A DNA stretch of 10,279 nt, taken from Alphaproteobacteria bacterium (GTDB taxonomy: Bacteria > Pseudomonadota > Alphaproteobacteria > Rhizobiales > Rhizobiaceae). The DNA lies in assembly GCA_017308345.1 (NCBI GenBank), contig JAFKFE010000524.1, positions 1 to 10,279 on the forward strand. Direction: 5' to 3'. Shown piece by piece: positions 6,404 through 10,279 of this stretch; positions within the stretch are counted from its first letter, which is position 1; each line of letters begins with the position of its first letter. The notes beneath the pieces are model-generated. The model saw nothing but the letters and a program-made list of their open reading frames with translations. It was not told the DNA's origin and made no database searches. Position numbers and translations under genes: made by a program.

Positions 6404-6414
6404 ATCGGCAACAA
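6387..6414 (-). promoter_or_regulatory. Candidate promoter for the regulator-glycosyltransferase-ligase-oxidase operon
   Basis: Read on the minus strand, TTGTTG (6414-6409), a 16-nt spacer and TACTAT (6392-6387) form a plausible sigma-70 promoter overlapping the dyad. An alternative is a perfect TTGACA -35 (6358-6353) closer to the gene, but it lacks a good -10 at 16-18 nt. Either would be about 60-110 bp upstream of the ATG at 6270. Confidence 0.28.
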
Positions 6415-6505
6415 AAGACCGGGGAACCGGATCGGCGCCGCGGCGGGAACCGCGAATGCGATCCGAAAAACGAAATTCGACGATCAACCGGAATGGGAGT
6501 CCGTC

Positions 6506-7570
6506 ATGACCGCCACCGCTTCGCGGCACCGCTCGTTCACAATGTCTTCAATCGCGCTCGGCCTCGCCGTGGCGTTTTCGGCGCCGGCCTCCGCCGCCGA
6601 TCTCGTCATTTCCAACTGGGATGGCTACATGGCGCCCGACGCCATGGCCGCCTTCAAGACCGCAACCGGCGTGTCCGGCGAGGTCGTCGTCCACGCCACC
6701 AACGAGGAGATCATGGGCAAGCTCGTCGCCTCCGGCGGCAAGGGCTATGACGTGGTCTTCGTTTCCTCGCCTTTCGCCGAGGTGCTGAACAAGCTCGGCC
6801 TGACCGAGCCGATCGACCACGCCAAGGTTCCGAACCTCGCCAACCTTTATCCGGAAGCGACCAAGCTGCCGCACGATGTCGGCAACACATTCTCGGTGCC
6901 CTACACCTGGGGCACCACCGGCCTCTGCTACCGGTCGGACCTGGTGAAGGCAGCGCCCACCAGCTGGAGCGACCTGCTGGCTCCGTCCGACGAGCTGAAG
7001 GGCAAGACCACCATGCTGGCGACCGACCGCTGGCTGCTCGCCGCCGGCCAGCTCGACAAGGGCTTCTCCGTCAACGAGACCGATCCGGCCAAGATGGCCG
7101 AGGTCAAGGACCTGCTGATCTCGGCCAAGAAGACCTTGCTCGCCTATGACGACACCACCTTCTATTCGAAGCTGGTCTCCGGCGAGGCGCTGCTGGTTCA
7201 GGCCTGGGACGGCTGGTGCAACTACGGCATCGCCGAGAAGCCCGAGATCAAATACGTCATCCCGAAGGAAGGGTCGGACCTCTGGGTCGATACGATGGTG
7301 GTGATGAAGGCGTCGCAGAACAAGGCCGCCGCCTTCAAGTTCATCAACTTCATGCTCGACGCCAAGAACCACGCCTGGGCGGCGCAGAACATCGACTACA
7401 AGGTGCCGAACAAGCCGGCGATGGAGAGCCTGCCGGCCGACTTCCTGGCCAAGTTCCCCAACATGGCGATGCCGGTCGCCGACCTGGTCAAGTTCGAGCA
7501 ACTGCGCGACGTCGGCGACGCGCAGCGCGACTATTCCAAGATCGTCAGCGAGATCAAAGCCGCGCAATAG
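6506..7570 (+). CDS. ABC transporter substrate-binding protein, polyamine (PotD/PotF)-like
   Basis: This 354-residue periplasmic protein begins with a Sec signal peptide: basic RHR at 7-9, hydrophobic 14-24 and APASA before a likely cut after A30. The mature part follows PotD. SNWDGY (36-41) holds the aromatic pair that brackets the amine. FSVPYTWGTTGL (129-140) is a family hallmark. W234 in QAWDGW matches the PotD Trp, and DLWVD (258-262) keeps the Trp and Asp that contact the polyamine. The segment matching the PotD TDDARE reads TDRWLL, so its Asp is kept but the following Glu is lost. That may change ligand range. I chose ATG 6506 because GGGAG is 6 nt upstream and the signal peptide starts there; the open frame upstream from 6380 is leader DNA. 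It delivers substrate to the two permeases downstream. Putrescine, spermidine, GABA-like or other amines are all possible. Confidence 0.88.
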   Translation: MTATASRHRSFTMSSIALGLAVAFSAPASAADLVISNWDGYMAPDAMAAFKTATGVSGEVVVHATNEEIMGKLVASGGKGYDVVFVSSPFAEVLNKLGLTEPIDHAKVPNLANLYPEATKLPHDVGNTFSVPYTWGTTGLCYRSDLVKAAPTSWSDLLAPSDELKGKTTMLATDRWLLAAGQLDKGFSVNETDPAKMAEVKDLLISAKKTLLAYDDTTFYSKLVSGEALLVQAWDGWCNYGIAEKPEIKYVIPKEGSDLWVDTMVVMKASQNKAAAFKFINFMLDAKNHAWAAQNIDYKVPNKPAMESLPADFLAKFPNMAMPVADLVKFEQLRDVGDAQRDYSKIVSEIKAAQ

Positions 7571-7592
7571 ACGGCGCACAGACCAGAGACGA

Positions 7593-7621
7593 CGGCCGAT
7601 GGCGACTGCCGCCGTCGGCCG
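7593..7621 (+). terminator. Strong intercistronic hairpin between binding-protein and permease genes
   Basis: Bases 7593-7604 pair with 7610-7621 around a 5-nt loop (ACTGC), giving a 12-bp GC-rich stem with 11 Watson-Crick pairs and one G-U pair. No T-run follows, so it should not fully terminate. Its place, just after the binding-protein gene, is where importer operons often carry hairpins. Such hairpins protect the upstream message and lower read-through, giving more binding protein than permease. The structure is seen; the effect is inferred. Confidence 0.55.
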
Positions 7622-7638
7622 CTGAACGGTATCGCAAA

Positions 7639-8514
7639 TTGTCCCAGACCAGACTTCGCTCCAACCTGCTGATGGCGCCGGCATTGGCCTGGCTGACGGC
7701 GCTTATGGTGGTGCCGTGCGCGCTGGTGCTGGCGCTCGCCTTCTTCCGGCGCGGCATCTATGGCGGTATCGACTACACCTTCACGCTGGAGAATTTCCGG
7801 CTTGCCGTCGACCCGCTCTATGCCGGCATCTTCCTCAACTCGGCGCGCATCGCCGGCACGGCGACCCTGATCGCCGTCATCATCGGCTACGCGGCCGCCT
7901 ATGCGATCGCCGCGGCGCCGCGCCGGTGGCAGCCGGTCTTCCTGTTCTTCGCCGTGCTGCCGTTCTGGTCGAATTATCTGATCCGCACCTATGCCTGGAT
8001 CGTGCTGCTCAACCGCGAAGGCCTGGTCACCCAGCTGCTGCGCTGGCTGGGCTACACGGGCGAGCCGCCTTCGATGCTCTACACGGAAGGGGCGGTCATC
8101 GCCGGCCTGGTCTACAACTACCTGCCCTTCGTGATCCTGGCCTGCTACGCGCCGCTGTCGCGGCTCAACCCGGAGCTTGCCGAGGCCTCGCGCGACCTCG
8201 GCGCTTCGGCCCTGACCACCTTTCGCCGCGTCGTCCTGCCCTTGACCGTCCCCGGAATTGCCGCCGGCGCCGTCTTCGTCTTCGTGCTGTCGATCGGCAA
8301 TTTCGTCACCCCGGCCTTGCTTGGCGGCGGACGCTTCCAGATGATCGGCAACCTGGTCTACGACCAGTTCCTGACCGCCAATGACTGGCCGTTCGGCGCC
8401 GCCCTGGCGATGGCGCTGATCGCCATCATGCTATTGGTGCTGATGGCGCAGGCGATGCTGGCCGATCGTGCCGCCGGCCGCGCCACGGAAGCCAGCGGAG
8501 ACGCCGATGGCTGA
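7639..8514 (+). CDS. ABC transporter permease, PotB/PotH-like
   Basis: This inner-membrane protein is about 291 residues if it starts at TTG 7639 (PotB is 275, PotH 317). It has about six membrane segments: roughly 12-35, 70-92, 98-115, 152-172, 206-228 and 252-272. LIRTYAWIVLLN (114-125) is characteristic of PotB/PotH. The cytoplasmic EAA loop, EASRDLGA...VVLPLTVPGI (182-207), docks on the ATPase. The start is uncertain. There is no in-frame ATG before 7672, which would remove the cytoplasmic N-terminus. TTG 7639 keeps a basic TRLRSN lead and lies 68 nt after the binding-protein gene, but its Shine-Dalgarno sequence is weak. An ATG at 7599 is out of frame and hits TGA at once. The gene forms a channel heterodimer with the next permease, whose start it overlaps by 8 nt. 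Confidence 0.87.
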   Translation: MSQTRLRSNLLMAPALAWLTALMVVPCALVLALAFFRRGIYGGIDYTFTLENFRLAVDPLYAGIFLNSARIAGTATLIAVIIGYAAAYAIAAAPRRWQPVFLFFAVLPFWSNYLIRTYAWIVLLNREGLVTQLLRWLGYTGEPPSMLYTEGAVIAGLVYNYLPFVILACYAPLSRLNPELAEASRDLGASALTTFRRVVLPLTVPGIAAGAVFVFVLSIGNFVTPALLGGGRFQMIGNLVYDQFLTANDWPFGAALAMALIAIMLLVLMAQAMLADRAAGRATEASGDADG

Positions 8515-9301
8515 GCGCTCCTCCGGCACACGGCGCATGCTCCGGCTTGTGCTCGTCCTGGTCTTTGCCTTCCTCTACATCCCGATCGCCGTCCTGGTGG
8601 CGCTCTCCTTCAACGCGGGCGGACTGCCGACGGCGTGGTCCGGCTTCTCGCTGAAATGGTACGCCTCGCTCGCCGGCAACGCGGCGATCCTGTCGGCCGC
8701 CCTCAACACGCTGATCGTGGCGGTGATCTCGACCGCGATCGCCACGCTGCTCGGCACGTTGCTGGCGATCGGCATCGAGATGCGCCGGCGGTACGGCAAG
8801 GGCTTGGAGGCCCTGATCTTCGCGCCGATGATCATCCCGGACATCGTGCTGGCCATCGCCCTGCTTTCGTTCTTCTCGATGCTCGACGTCACCATGGGAC
8901 TGCACACGATCATCCTTGCCCATGTCGTCTTCAATCTCGCCTTCGTCTGTTCGGTGGTGCGGGCGCGGCTGAAGAGCTTCGATTGGTCGATCGTCGAGGC
9001 CTCCGCCGATCTCGGCGCTTCCGCGCCCGCGACGTTCCGGCGCGTGACGCTGCCGGTCATCCTGCCGGCGGTGATCGCCGGGGCGCTGCTTGCCTTTACG
9101 CTTTCGGTCGACGAGTTCATCATCGCCTTCTTCACCGCCGGCGCCGGTCGCGCATCGACCACCTTGCCGATGCAGATCTACGCCATGATCCGCTTCGGCA
9201 TAACGCCGGAGATCAACGCCCTGGCGACCATCGTGATGGCGGTCAGCATCACGGCGCTGACGCTCTCGCAACGGCTCAATCGAGGGGTCATCGGCCAATG
9301 A
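8507..9301 (+). CDS. ABC transporter permease, PotC/PotI-like
   Basis: At 264 residues it has the same length as E. coli PotC. Six membrane segments can be seen, near 13-35, 61-90, 102-124, 132-152, 186-206 and 235-255. The EAA loop EASADLGA...VTLPVILPAVIAG (164-192) contacts the ATPase. FTLSVDEFIIAFFTAG (197-212) is the conserved post-EAA segment of PotC/PotI proteins. ATG 8507 has GGAG about 7 nt upstream and overlaps the end of the previous gene (ATGGCTGA); its own TGA overlaps the next start (ATGA). Such overlaps imply coupled translation and one-to-one production with its partners. It is the second half of the inner-membrane translocation pore. Confidence 0.9.
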   Translation: MAERSSGTRRMLRLVLVLVFAFLYIPIAVLVALSFNAGGLPTAWSGFSLKWYASLAGNAAILSAALNTLIVAVISTAIATLLGTLLAIGIEMRRRYGKGLEALIFAPMIIPDIVLAIALLSFFSMLDVTMGLHTIILAHVVFNLAFVCSVVRARLKSFDWSIVEASADLGASAPATFRRVTLPVILPAVIAGALLAFTLSVDEFIIAFFTAGAGRASTTLPMQIYAMIRFGITPEINALATIVMAVSITALTLSQRLNRGVIGQ

Positions 9302-10279
9302 GCGAAGCGCGCACGCTGCTTTCGATCGACGGCGTCTCGAAGAGCTTCGGCCGAGTGACGGCGGTCGACCGCGTCTCGCTCGACATCCGCGAGAACGAGT
9401 TCTTCGCCCTGCTCGGGCCCTCTGGCTGCGGCAAGACCACGCTGTTGCGCATGCTGGCCGGTTTCGAGACGCCGAGCGGCGGCCGCATCCTGCTCGACGG
9501 CAACGACATCGCCCGCACGCCGCCCAACAAGCGCCCGGTCAACCTCATGTTCCAGTCCTATGCGCTGTTTCCGCATATGAGCGTCAGGGCCAATGTTTCC
9601 TACGGCCTGGAGATGGAGCGCTTGCCGGCAAGGGAAATCCGCTCCCGCGTCGACGCCATCCTGGCCACGACCGAGCTTGTGCCGTTCGCCGACCGCAAGC
9701 CGGAGCAGCTCTCCGGTGGACAAAAGCAGCGCGTGGCGCTCGCCCGCGCGCTGGTCAAGCGGCCGCGACTGCTTCTGCTCGACGAGCCGCTCGGCGCCCT
9801 CGACAAGAAATTGCGCGGCGCCATGCAGCTAGAATTGAAACGGCTGCAGCACGAGGTCGGCATCACCTTCGTCATCGTCACCCACGACCAGGAAGAATCG
9901 CTGGTCATGGCCGACCGCATGGCGGTGCTGAAGGACGGCAGGCTGCTGCAATGCGGCACGCCGCACACCGTCTACGAGCATCCTGCCGACCGTTTCGTCG
10001 CCGACTTCATCGGCGTGATGAATTTCATCCCCGGCCATGCCGACGCCGGCGGCGTTCGCGCCGCCGGCGGCGCGCGCATTTCGGGAAAGCTCCCCGCGTC
10101 ACTTCCGCCGGACGCCGCCGCTGTCGCGGCGGTGCGCCCGGAGCGCATCAGGCTGTTCCCCGAGCCCCAGACCGACAACCGCGTCGCCGGCACCGTCGCG
10201 GCGCTCGCCTATCAGGGGCTGGACCTGCAACTTCATGTCCGCACCGCATTGTCGGAGAAGCCGTTCCTGGTGCGCGTCA
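9298..10279 (+). CDS. ABC transporter ATP-binding protein, PotA/PotG-like (3' end outside window)
   Basis: The first 327 codons are present; members usually have 350-380 residues, so only the end is missing. Walker A is GPSGCGKTT (40-48), the Q-loop is LMFQSYALFPHM with Q86, the signature is LSGGQKQR (138-145), Walker B is LLLLDEP (158-164), the D-loop LGALD follows, and the H-loop His is H196 in VTHDQEE. From about residue 240 begins the C-terminal regulatory (TOBE-type) domain typical of PotA, with VRPERIRLF. All catalytic residues are intact. The protein would work as a cytoplasmic homodimer beneath the two permeases. The start ATG overlaps the permease stop by 4 nt (ATGA), a strong sign of co-translation. 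The sequence fits the spermidine/putrescine class; iron or sulfate transporters have similar ATPases, but the neighbouring permeases settle the assignment. Confidence 0.92.
   Translation, partial: MSEARTLLSIDGVSKSFGRVTAVDRVSLDIRENEFFALLGPSGCGKTTLLRMLAGFETPSGGRILLDGNDIARTPPNKRPVNLMFQSYALFPHMSVRANVSYGLEMERLPAREIRSRVDAILATTELVPFADRKPEQLSGGQKQRVALARALVKRPRLLLLDEPLGALDKKLRGAMQLELKRLQHEVGITFVIVTHDQEESLVMADRMAVLKDGRLLQCGTPHTVYEHPADRFVADFIGVMNFIPGHADAGGVRAAGGARISGKLPASLPPDAAAVAAVRPERIRLFPEPQTDNRVAGTVAALAYQGLDLQLHVRTALSEKPFLVRV

Noticed and set aside
6548..7684. Reverse open frame of 378 codons
   Set aside because: It is antisense to the binding-protein gene, which has a signal peptide and PotD motifs; the reverse translation shows no family features.
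8426..9298. Reverse open frame of 290 codons, Asp/Arg/Gln-rich
   Set aside because: It is the antisense of the PotC/PotI-like permease gene; its extreme charge mirrors hydrophobic membrane segments on the coding strand.
1..10279. CRISPR array, tRNA, rRNA, transposase or phage genes
   Set aside because: I saw no regularly spaced repeats, no tRNA-like cloverleaf with T-loop sequence, and no transposase or phage motifs in any frame.

Overview
The window is GC-rich with strongly GC-biased third codon positions, tight ATGA-type gene overlaps and a dense set of ABC transporter and amine-catabolism genes. This suggests an alphaproteobacterium of the Rhizobiales (Mesorhizobium-like). That is inferred from style and gene content; no marker gene is present.

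Layout. (1) 1-217, plus strand: the C-terminal end of an oligopeptide/dipeptide-type ABC ATPase that enters from the left. An 11-bp inverted repeat sits over its stop codon, followed by a short coding-like stretch (about 226-400) that may be a gene remnant. (2) 392-1180, minus strand: a DeoR-family repressor. (3) 1251-1344: a 94-bp palindromic intergenic element bounded by perfect 11-bp inverted repeats, ending exactly beside the stop codon of the next gene. (4) 1345-6270, minus strand: a four-gene operon read from right to left. It encodes a GntR/FCD-type regulator with two winged-helix domains, a GT1-type glycosyltransferase-like protein (TTG start), a glutamine-synthetase-family gamma-glutamylamine ligase (PuuA-like) and an FAD-dependent amine oxidoreductase (PuuB-like). 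Gaps between genes are 12, 4 and 2 nt. (5) 6271-6505: a divergent control region with candidate promoters and two perfect dyads. (6) 6506-10279, plus strand: a PotFGHI/PotABCD-type ABC importer in the order binding protein, permease, permease, ATPase. The ATPase runs off the right edge. A strong 12-bp-stem hairpin separates the binding-protein gene from the permease genes.

How it fits together. The importer would bring a polyamine or similar amine into the cell, the PuuA-like ligase would gamma-glutamylate it, and the PuuB-like flavoenzyme would oxidise the product, as in the Puu pathway. The regulator between the divergent arms probably senses the substrate or an intermediate. The unexpected member is the glycosyltransferase-like protein, placed between regulator and ligase. 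By eye it lacks both the usual N-terminal catalytic His and the Gln of the donor-binding motif. No aldehyde dehydrogenase (PuuC) or gamma-glutamyl-GABA hydrolase (PuuD) is seen here. The main candidates for something undescribed are this glycosyltransferase-containing amine module, the double winged-helix FCD regulator and the 94-bp repeat.
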